Shown here: positions 1 to 14,734 of the stretch, in pieces
Layout: each line of letters begins with the position of its first letter
Numbering within the stretch: the stretch's first letter is position 1
Source: Cylicocyclus nassatus
Taxonomy: Eukaryota > Nematoda > Chromadorea > Rhabditida > Strongylidae
Direction of reading: 5' to 3'
DNA length: 64,000 nt
NCBI GenBank assembly: GCA_958299035.1
Contig: CATQJL010000001.1
Span: 49,478,461-49,542,460 of the forward strand
Notes under the pieces: model-generated
Database searches by the model: none
What the model saw: only the letters and a program-made list of their open reading frames with translations
Told to the model about the DNA's origin: nothing
Translations under genes and position numbers: made by a program

Positions 1-3000
1 GGGAAGAAAGAACACCTCTCAGAAAGAGGAGAAAAATTTGCATCGAATGACACTTTAGTTGTGTGCTGTTTGAAATTCCATGAGTTTTGGGATGACCAAA
101 ATGGGATGTGGTAGCTTCAACAAAATAATTTTAGAAACTTCAAAAGCCAGCTATAAGTGTTAAAAAACGCATTGCACACTTTGTTTACTCTATGTGACTG
201 CTATCGTATTTTACAAAACTTGTATAGCAAGATTGTAGAAATGTGGGTTTGAAATTTCGGCAATTATTTCAGTGATTAAAAGAGGAACTAGCACACGTGA
301 ACAGACTGCTTGAAGGAGGAAGAGAAGCTGCGTCGAACAATTTTCAATCACTGGCTTTGCGACCATTCTGCGTGTTTTTTTCAAATTTTCTTCACAGGTC
401 AAAAGAAATCGGAAAGAACTTCGGACCGACCTAGATGTATTTAGCGCCGTATCGGCCGAAAAAATCCGAAAGAACAAGTCTAGATAATGTTTGATTTCTT
501 GCTAGAGACCAAAGAAGGTGGCCTCTAAATTGAGGAGACGTTCGCAATGTGAAGGCGTAATATTACTCAGAATTCGAATGAGCCCGGCGAGCAATTAGCA
601 GGAGCGCATCACGAGTCAACAATGCCCGAAACGCTATTAGCCAGATCGAATTCAAATAAACTACCAGTTCGAAGCCGCGTGATTCCAGTGCAAGCGGATA
701 AATTACGAACGAATTTTACCACTAATGAGTACTGGGTACCGATGCTGCCATGCAAAGTACATTTTGTAACAAAGCATCTTCCTGAAATTTTAAAAAATCC
801 ATGAGCAGCAGCCATTCTCAGGACTACGAACTTTCTCTTGAACTTTGCGGCTATTCAGCTCTATATCCAACAAACGCCTTAGAGAAATCGGAAAAATCCC
901 TTTTTTGTGCTAGCTCTATCAAGCACGAAAACTTGGTAGTTAGCTTGATGAAGATATTGTGTGATATAAATTACAGACATTAATCGAGAACTACGCTGCT
1001 TTGCCATCAAAAAAAAAAATTCATCCCATGTCTGATGCAAGATTATGGTCAGGGATACGAATATGCTGCATCTTACTAAAATTCAAAAAAATCAACTCTT
1101 TATCAGAACTACTGACGTAACATCAAGCAAAAAATGCTCAGTAAATAGGTAACACATACTTTGGCTATTTACAGGCTCTAACTTACAATTTAGCGTATGA
1201 ACAGTCTTCACAAAACTTTGTATGAGATAAATAAATCTGCTTATAGAACGATTATACTGTACATCAAGCTGCCACTCATCGTTTTAGATTATACGTTCGG
1301 ATAGAACATTCTTATAGTAATGAGCAATCTACACATTTACAAAGTTCAAACCTTGTAAGTGTATTCGTTAAGACCGTGACCCGGGCGAGACGGGTAAACC
1401 AGTTAGTGCGATATAAAGGCAAACTCCAGACACTACGTTGAAGGTCCGGAGTCGAATTTAATGCGCACTCAAATTTCTGTTTACCTCGATGACTAAACCT
1501 TTGTGCTTGAATTGAATTTTTGAGCAGAGTATCAAATTTATTTGGACTCACAAATCTTGATTTTTTTCCTTGAACAGCATTCTCTTCCCTCTCCCTCCAG
1601 TACCCCGAACTATAACGAGACAACGTTGCATGTATGAAGATCATGGAGACATTCTACTAATAAGTTACCTCAATATGTGCGGAACGAAACGAAATATTAA
1701 AGACATTTTTTCAGCAAAATTTGCATGACGATGAATAATAAAAATCATCGGTAAAGCTTGAAATACCGATTATGATGTTAGCGTGATTATGACGAGGTCT
1801 CGAATCGAACAGCAAAAATACCATTGCAAGCATTGACATTTTACCGTCTAAGTCTCTACTAGGAAGTATAATTTACTAGAAGAATGTTGATGAAGCAAAA
1901 AAGAAATACAAAACAGTGTTTCAGTCGTCACCGATACGGATTACGACATTGGCTAGAACTTCCTTGTTACATTTGATACAAAACCAATCTCACGCTTTTT
2001 ATTCCCAGTAAAATATAAGTTTTCTTACTTCCTTTTCAAGGTATGAAAATTTTTATGAAAAACTACAAATTTCTGTGAAAATTTTATGCCAGAAGTAAGT
2101 GGAAATAATCTAGGTTTTGCGATAGTTGGTAATGACTGGTAATATTATTGAGTGCTGTCCTAAGTCTCACTTATTCGATAAGGGACTAAGTTTAATGTAT
2201 AGTACACATCTATAGCAATAAGAGAAATCACTTTACGTTGCTTTCACAGAGTCTTCATCAATATTGGCATACAAAGGTTTGGGTTCAAAATCCCATAGGA
2301 AAAAGATGGGATATAATTTCACGTATTCAAATCTTCTGTTGTACGTGGTCCAACAGAGATCCTACGAGTCATACACAAATTCAGACTAGATGCGTTCTTT
2401 TACCCAGGTACATACAAGTAGCTATGCATCAGAATAAAAAGCATTAGTGGAAGCTGCGATGGGGGGGGGGCAGAATTTACTTCTAGAAGTAACGACAGTT
2501 GATGCACCATGTCCCAAAGCGCAGAAGTTGAAAGTTGATATCAGTTGTTTCATGGGTTTCCACGGGTGTAAATCCCCTTATTGGGAGTGGTTTTGAACGT
2601 TAAGCAGCTGATTTTCTGTTGATATGTATGAATCTAATGCGATGGGTTTCTTTTAGCAACAGATAACGTGGCGAGCAATTAGCTGAGAAAGCTCGGAACC
2701 CTTCTATAGAATTCGAAAAGATACGTTTTTCAGAATAGATCAAGAAATCAAATGCATGACCATACATGACAGAGCAAAACTGCATTTTTCTGCTTACCGT
2801 ATAAATGAAATGCAATATCGTAAATGCATGTCGACTCTTAGTTTCCGCTCTCTACATGCATTGAATGGGCCACTCACAAACTATTTCAATAGTGACAAAT
2901 ACTAGGCTCTTCATAACTCTTGGTCCCTCAAGTAAGCTTGTTAGTAAATTTGATGGCACAAGAGGCAGCTATTTGCCATCGGCATCTAATGTAAGATCAC

Positions 3001-4130
3001 GCATTTGACAACCGCAGCAAAGAGGAAGTCTAGCAGCAAAAAACCCGCTGGAAAAACGAGAGGGAGTATTTGTTGAGAAACCTTGACTAAAAATTCTGTT
3101 ACAGCATATGAATGAGCAAACCGACATCATTACTATGCTCCGAACAATTTAGTGAAAGAAATAGATCGGAGGTCAACAAGCTTTCGAAAGTGTTTTGTTT
3201 CCGTTTCTACTCTTCCTACATGTTTCTTTTCCTATTCTTAACTTCTGGAAGTCTTCAAGCAGAAGCTTAACCAATTTCTTCTGAAAACTGTGTAAACGAA
3301 GATGCTTTGTCTTTTGCAAGTTATATACAACAAACATGATTTGTGCGATCCTACAAAGGAGTAAAGCAAAGCCGACTCTGACTCACAAAAGCTTGCATGA
3401 TAGAGTGAAAAAAAGCTATTTCTCCGTTATTTTCTCGATTTTGAGCGAGATTAAGTGTGGGAATCCATTCTCTGTTGATAGATCGCTCTCATACGCATTG
3501 AGCCAAGAAATTCTCAATCGAACAATGTTGCAAAAGCGCTTGTATATTGCAAATTGAGTCATCGAAAAAAAGTCTAGATCGAGCTAATGAAGCAGTAGCA
3601 AATTCTTGAAAATCTGGAGAGTTGTAGCTGCCTTGTACAACAGAACAAATCTCAAACAGCACGAATAACATTACTTGAGCAGCTACCCGCCCCCTTTGAC
3701 ATCAAAAACTCAAAATAGTCTATTAAGCATAACCATTAAAAATTTAATTTGGAAGCAAATTTAAGTAAAATCTAGTAAAATCTAGTAACTCAAGTTATGA
3801 GCACTTATATAACTAGGCGTCCCACCGAATTTCTGCAATTTCTTTGTGCTCTATCAAATATGAGTGTAAAGTGACCGATGTTCACAAAAACGCCAAGATT
3901 TCAAACGTAGGTTATAATAAGAGTCTTTCGTTGCTCAACGTTCATAAAATCGTATAGAACAACACTTAACATTTCGAATTGCATTCGTAGCGTGAGAATT
4001 AGGTTTCATCTACTTGATTCATCTACTAGTCATAATTGGGTGCGATTAGAAAGATTCGGAGCAACGGCGCGTTTATCGCAACTTGTTTTGCATTCTTTAT
4101 ACTTCTATTTTCCTAACTGCAATCCAGATA
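1..4130. other. No gene recognised
   Basis: Only short open frames (60-110 codons) with no family resemblance, no paired splice signals and no consistent coding character were found. A G-run of about ten lies near 2461. I see no tRNA, no long inverted repeat and no transposon terminus. It is probably intergenic or intronic AT-rich DNA. Confidence 0.5.
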
Positions 4131-4132
4131 TA

Positions 4133-4633
4133 TAGTCGTCCCAAAAATATATCGAACGTTTGATCATTAATAACTCTCTGCTTTAAGCAGGTTCCTCAGA
4201 ATTTTGGTTACCTGTTATAACACTGTCTTCAATTTCAGTACCACAGAAAGAGGACCATCGACACTTTCATCATTGCTGAATTACGATGTGAACTTTAGAA
4301 AATGTTGGGCCGATAAGAGCATATCCAAAAATCGCCCAAAAAAATTTTTACCAGGTTGATAAGCATTACTGGCTCATACTTTTTGCTTCACCGTAATCCT
4401 TCTCTCGGTTGTTACAACAGCTATGCCTAAAAGCGGTTTCCTCCTTAAAATCCGATTATACCAACTAAAGTGCAAAGTTGATCACGATCCAATCATAAAA
4501 GTTTCCAGACTTGTGGAAAAAATTGGCAGCTGATTTGCAGCGATCACATTATGCTGGACTTTCCAGTCGTAATTCCGAAGTGATAAGGAGGTTCAGTTTA
4601 TTATATGAATTTTGGAACAAGTTAGGACACCTT
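4133..4633. mobile_element. Decayed TA-inserting TIR element (same family as 47226-47903)
   Basis: The left end reads GTCCCAAAAATATATCGAAC, followed by GTTTGATCATTAATAACTCT. This matches the right arm of the 47.2-kb element read backwards (GTCCCAAAAAAATGTG, then GTTTGATTGTTAATAACTCT). The right end has a corresponding decayed GGAACAAG..GGACACCTTGTA. It is about 500 bp with no transposase frame. The ends have diverged and no exact target duplication is left. The family assignment is by eye. Confidence 0.55.
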
Positions 4634-4639
4634 GTATTT

Positions 4640-6955
4640 ATTACACCATACAAAGGATATTGAGAAACATTTTACAGGCGCAATGCTAAGTGGCAAAAAA
4701 TGCGATATCACATAAACGATTGATTTGAGGACATCCCTTGCAAAATAGGTAGCCGTTCTATGAAAAAGTGATTTGGACAAGCGCGAGACTTAGCGTTGTA
4801 GCCACAAGCCCCCATCTAGGGAAATGTACTCTTCCGTTGAGGAAGACAAAGCGTAAGCTATAGCTCCTTGCCATTAAAAAAAACAAGCGCTTGTTACAGT
4901 GAGATAAAAGCACTCACTTGTATGTGTAAAAACGCTCGCTGGTATATTTTCAAATCAGCAATTCAATTTTTTCGGTCTTCTCAAGTTGGATTTTCCGGCT
5001 TTTGCATGATGGTTTTTTGAAGGTCAACTTTTCGAAACAAAACTGCAGCAAACCCTATAAGAGCTTTGAATTCTAAAAAGGTTTAGGCTCGATTATTATC
5101 AAATCTTGGTTCTACAGAGCATTCAAGCGTTCACAATCTCGAAGTAATACGAATTAGATTTACCGGACACATCTGGGCAAATGTAGAATGGAAATGTAGA
5201 GGCACCTTATGTTCAAAACTACTGAAATTATTTCAGCATTTACACGAAGACCCAGTTGGATCCATAGCTGCCGAGAATTAAAAGATAAGTGTTTTAGGGA
5301 GCGTTTTTGTCTGTCATTATCTTACCTGATTTGACTAAACATATGTAATTTTTTACTACTTTAGATCCATTTGAAAGACAAACTCGAGCTATTCAATGCG
5401 AAAAAGAAAAATTTTTGGGAGGGGCATGAGGATGTGGAGTGCAAAGCTCACGGCGATTATTGTAGAGGTATCTTAGGTTCATAATGCTGTGTTCTTCTCG
5501 GCATAAACCAAATCTTAGTCCTACAGAAAATGATATAATACATTCAATTAGAGAGGATAAGCTGTTTAGACGAGTGTGGTGTAGCCGTTGCCGTGCAATA
5601 TCACGCGCGCTGCCACTCGGGTTTCCCCCGCTTCCCCTGGCGACCAATTAACCATGTAGTGGAAGTGAGTTACTCATTATAAATGTAAACAAAAACAGCT
5701 TACCTCGAGCTCATATGCTGAGAAATCGTAGTGTTGAACTTTGACAGAATTCTGCTTTGTACGTCTAGCGTACATATCTGTAAAAATATACTGTCGGCGA
5801 TAACACACGAAAATTTGTGACGAGATCAAATATAGGCGGAGTTACACGAATGAGCAGTGGGATACGGCTTACAAACCAGACAAAGTCTCATTAAGCTGAT
5901 TAATCCTCATAGTAATCAAGGATTTCTGTAGAAAAAGATACACCAACTAAGTTATGTAGAAGCCTCAAGCGTCCAGACAATGGCATGCCTGGGAGTCTAC
6001 TAGACCAAGCACATACATCTCTTACGCAATAAATGGGATTAAGAGGTAGCAAAATCGAACACCAAAATTCTAATTTTTGAAAAACCATTTGAGGGCACAT
6101 GCTACAATACGTAAGTCTCCTGTTGTTGCTCTGTCGGCATTTCTCTAGTCTCAAAACAATTTGTGTAGTAAAGAAAGAAGTTCTAAAGCAGTAAGAAAAG
6201 AACGAGCGGAGGTTGACGGCAGAACAGGCGGTGTGTTCCTAGTTTAGTCTCAATTCTATCCGCATAATGTGATTTGCTACACTTTATTCAATCCCACATT
6301 CAAGCGCCTAAGGTATAATCTGGCTCGTATGGCATACACTAGTAAGCTTTCTAGAATTATTGATAGAGAAGATTCACTAGATATGGGAGGAAACAGAAAC
6401 CTCTTGTGAGCTTTTCTCAAATCGATGATGTTTTCCATCGAGTAAAAAAGTTCGGTACCCCTAATGGGTAGAATATATCAGAATGTGAATAGGCTCTTTT
6501 GCTTTCAATAAATTGTTCACAATCAATCTCTTGGTTTATTGCGTTAGGAGCTGCAGCATTCTTCATGAGAATTATTTTCACAAAGAAGTTTGTATTTTAT
6601 TGTGGTATTATTTAGTAAATCCCAAAAAATGGGAGAATTTGAGACCATCTCAGCGTTTTCCTCTGTCAGTATCTTGTACCACTAATTTGATGCAGAAAGG
6701 CAAAGCGCGTATAAAAAGTTTCGGAGGAAAATAAGTTTACTTTCGCTTGTTGGTCCATTCTACAATTTCTTCCACATATAAAGGATAAGAGATTCCTTAC
6801 AGAAAGAAGAAACATGATTGTAAACTTTTGTGCTTTACTTGGAAGTGTAGTAGTTCTTCTAATAATCTTGATTAGGATCGATATTGTTGATTTAAACTAC
6901 CTCAAACATTGCAAATTTTGCTGAGAACAGATGTTTCATATTTTAAATAGCAAAA
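4640..6955. other. No gene recognised
   Basis: This is AT-rich sequence. The open frames around 5393-5647 and 5900-6154 show no motif or splice context I can support, and no repeat structure stood out. Confidence 0.45.
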
Positions 6956-6959
6956 CATA

Positions 6960-7609
6960 CAGAGTGTCTCAAAATCGTGCCTACTGTTTGATTGTTAATA
7001 AATCCTCTGTCCTAGAGTCTCTAGAGAAGCTTTGGGGTATTTTTGTAGGGATGCTTTCAACTCAGATTTGTTACATGTAGCCAAAGACGGACCTCTTTTC
7101 ATTAGTGTAAAATTAAGGTACGAACGTCGAAGAGGGTTTTGAGACATGGAGTGCCATATTTCGCCTCAGAAAGGAACAAAACAACTGAAAACTCTCACAC
7201 TAGGCTAATCAATGATGCTGATTTTTAGAAGCTTCCATCTTGCTATATTGCTTCGTCAAAAGATTACGTTAGCAGGCGATTTTCAATGTTTTTAAAAACG
7301 AGGTTACATCGTTTAGAAAGGTACACAATCTTGTACACAGTTGAGTAATTACCTCAGCGTGCATGAAATCCTTATTGCCCATTTTCAGATTTTTTTTTAG
7401 AAATCTTCAAGGCAGCTTTTCCACAGTGACGGCCATATGCCGAAATACCTACCGTAATTCTACCGTAATGAAGAACGATTTGTGAGGCGCTCCATACCGT
7501 AAATCTAAGTTGAAGCTACCTACAAAATGCTATCTAAAACTTTACAAAGACTTGATTACAAGAGGGCCATTGACAAACAAACAGCGGGCATACTTTTTGG
7601 AACACCCTG
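6960..7609. mobile_element. Degraded TA-inserting TIR element
   Basis: The left terminus is TA-CAGAGTGTCTCAAAATCG and the right terminus is TTTTTGGAACACCCTG, followed by CA where TA is expected. The sub-terminal right arm (CTACCGTAATTCTACCGTAATGAAG, then GGCGCTCCATACCGTAAATCTAAG) matches the right arm of the 47.2-kb element (CCTACAGTAATGAAG, then GTCGCTCCATACTGTATATC). It is 650 bp and non-coding. It is an older copy of the same family, probably a non-autonomous Tc1/mariner-type element given the TA target. Confidence 0.7.
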
Positions 7610-7614
7610 CACAC

Positions 7615-10600
7615 ATACATCAACTTGAAGAAAAGATTCCATGAAAACGGTAGAAGAGAGCAGCTCTAAATGTGCGCTACTACAGTACATTAAAGGGTAT
7701 TATATTTCTTCTTATTGAGTGTAGCAAGGAAACAAATGCAGATATTGTGGTGTTACAGAAAAAGAGTGCAAATGATTTGATGAAATTTCGTAAATGCTTA
7801 GTGCTAGTCATTTCATGGTTTTATGATAAGTGAGCACTTTGTGTCAAAGACAGAAAAGTGTTATTGTTTGCAGAAAACTATTTATCGTCTAAAAGAAAAG
7901 CAAATGTTCTAATTTGAAAAGCTCTAACAATAAGTAAGCTTTTGTATGAAAGCGACAGCTCATGTGATTCGTTCGTAGGTGCAAAATTCAGCACACCAAC
8001 GATTTTTATGTGGATAATGTTACCGTACCTCTTTTGAGCGGACCAATCAGCGTTCCAGTACGTAGGCTTATTTCTACGTTTGGAGAACGGTTTTGCTATA
8101 GACTTCACAGTTCTGGCTAGGTAATGGCTCAAATGAAGTCTCTGAACTGTAAATACGTAAGAAGTGCAAAGATCTGATTTGCCTGGACTGTGGCTTTGAT
8201 AAAAGTTTTGTATCGGCGCGTTTTTGAAATTTGTTGTTTGACAAGGGATGTTTGGGCTTATTGCCTACATGTATAGGGAACCTTCTAGCCCTTAGAAGGA
8301 TGATGTGTATATGGACGCAAATTGCTTTGACGCACTGAAAAGATGGCAAGTAGGTAACGAAATATGAAAGAAGGATATGTAAGTACGACACAAGCCATTC
8401 GGAGCTTGATGTCTTAGGTGATAATTCAGAAATGATTCCGTACACCACGAATTTCTTTTTGAAATCGGACAGATTATTATGTATTTCTAAACTATAAAGA
8501 ACTCCATTTGTTTGAAAAAAAAATTGACATTCCCGAATACAACTTTTTGTGGAAGAACAATGCAGTAACTTAGATTTCTTTCCATTCGGAGAAACTTAGA
8601 AAGTTGCAAGTTTTAATATCTCGGGTAAAGGATGCAAAGAACTATTAAGTGGTCTGTCGCCTTCGATGAAGACGACGTACCTAATACCATGACAATTTTG
8701 AACGCTCTATGATTATATTTTTTCTTTTCCTTTTGCTTTCATTCCCTTTCTGTTTTGGGACTATTGCACTTAAGCCTTATTTCGAAATACTGGGTAGAAT
8801 ACAGATCTGAGTGCGACAGTTACTTCATTTGTAAGATTCCAAAAGTATCTAAAAAGCTGTAGTTAAAAAGTATAATATGTTGTACCTATAGCGTATGCTT
8901 GGAATGATAGAATGCAATTCACTTAATTTCAAAAATCAAAAATGCTTTTCCAAGAGGTCATACTGATTCTGTGATGAAGAGGTTCCTCCATGACTACACA
9001 GCAATCAAATGACAAGGAAAACGTATTAATCGAAGTGATCAATTCAGTACAATCCTGGAGTGATCTAATTCCTTTACCTTCAATGTTTACTGTCTTCTGG
9101 ATACCTGATTGTGAGAGTAGCAATGAACGTAAGATTTGGCCAGGACCGATCGTTACGTCTAGTAGAACAAGAAAGGTTACTAAAGTAGTCACTTGAGCGA
9201 TTTTTTTCTGTTGCGCGTGCTATTTTTCCATCGAGATTCGCTCATAACCCTGCCCCTAGAGGTGCATGATAAAGACTTCTTCTGGAAAATCATTACGAAA
9301 CAATTCCCATGTGAGCGACGGAAAAAGTCAGAAGTCACAAGTAGTACTTCGTATAAACAAAAAAAAAACATGAAAATCTACCCGTGATCGAAAGCAAGTC
9401 TTTCAGAAAATGAATGGAACCTTAAATAGTAGATGATGTAGACGTGCGCTTGAATATTCTGATGCATTTATGCAGAAAGAAAGAAATTGAAAGACTGGCT
9501 GGGCTACATAGAGGATCGTGAAATTAGTAAGCGTCGATAGCTGAATACAATTTACCTTATTAATATTAACTCAGAGAAGATTTGACCACATTTTCAGCAC
9601 TCTCGTACGGTTGAAAAGATAGGATAATACTTGAAGGGTCCATAAAGAGGTAATGAAGAAAAACATAGGTATGCGACGTAGCTTAATCTTAAGCCATTGT
9701 AAAATCGTACAGCTCCAAAAGCAAACGATTCTATGCGATTTGGGAATCTACCCGTAATGTTGCTAAAAGAATATTACCAGTTTTTGGTGTTTGGAAGAAA
9801 CATCGGTAGTTACTAATCGCAGTACTTTTGTGAAACATACTTCGACGAATTTATTCGCATGGGATGAGCGGGGTCACGATAGGGAGACTCCGTCTGTATT
9901 CGCAGCCAGTTGATATTAAATTGGCACGAAAGTTTTGCGCTAACCAAAAAAATTGTAAAATTTTCCAAACAATGCCTAATTGTTTTTGTCACGAATGGAA
10001 GGGTAGATCACAGTAATCCAAACACAACTTTTCGTTGGCTAGCCTTGAATGCCAAGAGCGCGACTGCAAATATCGTAATTTCGTGCTTGGCAGCAAAACA
10101 TCCTACATAGGGTGCGCTTAGGCGGATGGTCCTGATCTCGTAAAAATGCCAAAACAATTTTTTAATAATGTGTGTTTTCACAAAACTTTTGTTTTCGCAT
10201 TTGTAAAAGACAATGAAGACTGTCACAGCAATATATGAAAAACTGCTATGTAAAAAATTATTGCAGCTTTTTTTGAGACAGCTAGCTGCGCTCCACTATT
10301 TTTTAGCGGCCATACTCAAGACAGGTGTTGAAGTTCTGTTTCTGGAAGTTTTGTTCTCCAGAAACCCATAAAAGCTGCAGTTACACTACTGTAGTGAAGC
10401 GCGGACCTCTTCCCCTGTTTTTTTTTCGCAAAACAGAGGTATGCATTCAAACCTATGTTTCGAAAATTAATTGCATTTTCAAATTATGCAAGAACTTTCG
10501 TGAGCATATATGAGTCAAAAGAAGCTAAGCCAAAACATTGTGACTCTCTAAGGATGATATATTTTAGAGCAAATAATTTCATGCAAAACTCTAAAACGGA

Positions 10601-12500
10601 TAGCGTGAAGGAGTGTAGAAAGAAATTTTGAGATGATGCATATGAAATCTCGCATCTCTGTGAAGAATACAACTTGCGGCAGGGAAAAGAAAATGCTTTC
10701 ATGGTTTTTTCCGAAGTCCACTGAGATATCATTTTTTGTGATCAAAGCCCCGTCGCTATAGCGACTTATTATCACCACATCATTTGTTTGCAAAAGAAAT
10801 AATTTTGTATACACAGACAATCTAGATGATATGCTGTGATGACGGAACAAATGGAGCACTTACGCGCAGAGCGATTTAGCGCATTTTCCATTTGTTAATG
10901 TCTACACGAAAATTTAGGCTCATCATGGCAATTGAGTCTTGAATTTGAACTTCTGATGTGATCAGAAAAAATACGAATATCCGTCCATGATGGAAAACCT
11001 CTATAGGTATGTAGGCGCAGGACGATCCAGCATTTCCATCTTGAATTGATGTCTGCCTAGAAAATTTTTCAAAATTTTTAAAAAGAACTGATTGACAATC
11101 AAATATCACATGTGCGTGGTATTCTATTGTGGGTGAATCTTTTGATTGATTTAATTTTTCTTGCAGAGTGCGTCACTGCTTATTTAGAGTATCAATTAAG
11201 TAGCTTCTTTGTACGTTATGCAATTTTTTCTTCTATTCAAAAGGGATAAAGATAGCCTTCTACATCTAACCAATATCGCAGGTGACACATCAGATTCAAA
11301 TAGGTGAACAAAAAACTGCATATCAATCAAGCGCATATTCAAATAGAACCTCGAATCCACGCAAAAAATTGCAAATACCAAGGATGAAGTCACGGCAATG
11401 CCGAACGTGATTCATTGGCTTGCGTGCCTATGTTTCGTGGTGAATGTTGAGCGATTTATTTTTGAGGAAAAAAGTAAAACTGCGTTCAAGAAAACCGATT
11501 ATTTATATCTTTAACAGCTTCGTTAGTTAATATAGGATTTGCTTAACGATATATGTCTGGAAAGCACGTCATTTAAGAAGTTTTCTTCATTATTTCCATC
11601 AGACGAGGATCAGATTTTAGAGAGTAATGATGAATGCCGTATTAAGTCTTCTTGGATGCAAGTTTCGTTCCTTTTTCCATGAAGAAATTTTCTTTGGAAG
11701 TTTCTAGTTTATCATTTATATTTCGGCAAAAATCCTTCAAGCATTATAAACTTCTCCTATCTCTTGAAAGCCTGCAGAAAGTAGTCGCATAGAGCAGACC
11801 TTGCATAATATGATTTTTTTTTGAATCTCTTCCATCAGTACTCAACTATTCTGTAAAACTATTATCCTGAAAGCCCCAACCCTGCATCGCATATGAGTGT
11901 TCAAAAACCTCACACTTCGCGATTGCAGAATAGTTGAAGCGTGGTTATTACTAATTCCAAATGCACAATATTGTTCGGCTCTATTTTCGCTTTCAAAAAT
12001 GTGCTCTCTAATGTTCGAGGTCTACTGTCATGAGCCCTTCTACTGGCCAAATCTAAGTTATTTGAGAGCAAAAACTTTTGGAAAAGTTATATAGAATCAG
12101 TTAAAATTCTGGTTAACCTCTCGTTTCACAAAAACCTTAAGATCAAAACAAATTGCGATTTCTACGGCAACGATGATGGGTTGCAAATTGAGGATGCTCA
12201 AGCTCATGAGCAGTCAAAATACGAAAAATGTTTATAGAAAACAATTATGATGTGCATGCGGAAACATAAAAGCGCACATTTGTAAAACAGTGGAAGGAGG
12301 AAATGAAAGACGGAATTATAGAAGATAAAAAACTGCAAGAATGCGCGAGATGAGCAAGAAACAAAAGAGAAGAAAATGACTTAAATAGATTGTTGTCGTA
12401 TAAGGCACAACTATCATATTGATGTAAACATCCATTCGGTTCATAGGTGGTATGAGAAGAGGCTAGAGAAATAAGATGCAGTTCTCAAATGTTGCATATT
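7615..12500. other. No gene recognised
   Basis: Scattered short frames, including a 124-codon frame at 8074-8448 on the minus strand and overlapping frames on both strands near 8929-9387. None has a recognisable domain or clear splice-site context. No inverted repeat or terminus was recognised. Confidence 0.4.
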
Positions 12501-14689
12501 CATAAAAGCTATTACAACGCCGAAGTAGGAAAGTTGATATGGCCGCGCCCCCATAACTTTCTTCAACCCAAACATATGACATTCTAGTTCGAATATTTGG
12601 AATCAGCATCTCCTAAACTAGCTAAAAACGTTTTCAAAAATTCCGGAATCTTGCTTACAAGTTTTTTTGGCTCCATGCCAGCGGCGATTTAAACTCAATG
12701 TCGCGCTCGAAGTGCCGCATTACTGTAACTCGGCTCGAAGTCTGTCAGCTGAAATTCCGATCGGATATTTGAAATCAGCGCGTTTTTATCTACTTATGAG
12801 TGTGCTCAAATATTGCAGGGTCTTTCGTCTTGGTACTTTTTTGCATTATCGAGCGATATATACGACGATATGAACGCCATGCAACGTCGGAAAAGCCGGA
12901 TTGGTGTGACCTTCTTCATGCTTTCCCCAGCAAATTTCAATGTTGATATTCAGAACAAGCGAGTTCCAAGCTATCTGAGGATATGCTCAAAGTCTGTAAA
13001 ATCCCAAATTTTTTCCCAGGTTTTTTTTGGTCCCTCATAGCGCCCTAATTAATCAGGCTGGCTCTGGCCATAGCCGTAGTGACCTCACTGTATCGATTTA
13101 TTATCAAAGTTATCAGTATGATGACGCATGATGTTTTCGCTGAAAACATAGAATTTGTAGTCTGGCTCATATCTAGAATCATTTACGGCTTTCATGAATT
13201 TTTCAATTCGAAAGATCAGTTTCAGTTTTTTTGAAAAAAAACGGATAATTCGAAAAGTTGACTTCGTAACATAAGTAAAATAGGCATTGAAATGCTTCGT
13301 CAATAAATTACTCTATCAACCATGATGCAGGTTGATTTGGATGTTCATGGATAGATCATCTCAGAGATGCGAAGTACGGGTTTCAATGACTTATAATTTT
13401 TGATGCCACATGCCTAAAGCAAAACGGTTTGGAACTAGTATAGCCCAAGTAATGCTCTAAACGATTGAATTGAAATGAGACTATTATATATAAATTTCTT
13501 CAAGATACATGCACTTGAAATGAGGTGTGCATGCTTCACTGACAATGTGGTGCCTCTTTTCCAAGACCGTAATACAAAAGGTGGATTGATTGAAGGGCGG
13601 AAACTTCGGCTATGTTCTGAGTGATACCTGTTGTTCAAATTTCTCATCTTGGAATATTCGATTTTGAGAAAAGGACCGTCTGGTGATCGGTGGAAGTGTG
13701 CAAAAAAAAGATCGAATTTCCGCAAATTTCGACCAAATCTAGTGTTATCTTAAAGCTGCCAACTTCCACGTATTCTGAATCTCCGTGAGAAATGCTGCTT
13801 AAGAATGTAGGAATTGAATATCCTTAGCATCACCTAAAGATCCCTCATTTTTGCTTCTATCTTAATTACGGCTGCCATAACCCTAATGGGTGCTCCTGCA
13901 CCCAGATCTCTGTACTGTTGGATTCGCACCCAGAGGCAAGTGTTCACTTCTTAGCTAATTAGGAAACAGAAAATTCGAATCAATCCGTTCGAGACTTTAC
14001 TTTTGTTTAAAGTGCTCCTGAAAGAACCGTTCGGTCCATTTCATTTCATTTTTCGAACGATTAACAGAAATGATGGCATGAACATTTTGTTACATCTTCA
14101 ATATTTTTGTACTAGATTGTCCGTTTTCACAAATGTCGATACTCTATTTTTTGGGTGGGCCATGGAACTTCCGTCGGAAGCCAAACGGTTATTTCAAAAA
14201 ATATCGAAATTTTTGAACCCTCAATGCGATATTTCCATATTTTCGGGAAACTGTATATTTCAGACAGCTTGGCATCGCGAGATCATGCATTCTTCTTGCA
14301 TCATCTAAGCATTTTACTGAATGAAGATGTTAAGAATATCCCCACCCAAATGACACACGCCATGACCAAGGGAGCGAAGTTATCGACGATGTCATCCAGA
14401 TATCGATTAATCAGGAGAATATTGCTCAATAGTCGCAAGACTTGTAGTGGATTTACGACGAAGTAACCACATGAAATAATAATTTGCCTAGATAAAAAAA
14501 TTGCGTTGGTGTTTAAATTACGAAAAATTTTTTTTTAAATTTTGAAAAATTCAAAAACAGAAAATTCCAAACTCAGCCATTAGACCGATTTGATTTAGAT
14601 TTTGACTTCTTTCTCGGAAATTTAATCATTATCTTGCAAGACGCATTGCCCTTCGTTTGCTGTGAAAATGCCAGTGGAAACGAATAATT

Positions 14690-14734
14690 CTCGAATTCGA
14701 TCGAATAATAATTCGATCGAATTTAGAGAATTTC
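14690..14734. repeat. Near-perfect short palindrome
   Basis: TCTCGAATTCGATCGAATAA is followed by TAATTCGATCGAATTTAGAGA, giving an AT-rich palindrome with almost no loop, inside the foldback interior. It could form a cruciform. No function is implied. Confidence 0.7.

Noticed and set aside
2279..2293. tRNA B-box-like GGGTTCAAAATCCCA
   Set aside because: No A-box at the right distance and no stems; a chance palindrome.
13868..13945. Possible tRNA-like sequence (GGGTGCGAATCC on the minus strand)
   Set aside because: No A-box and no acceptor stem pairing.
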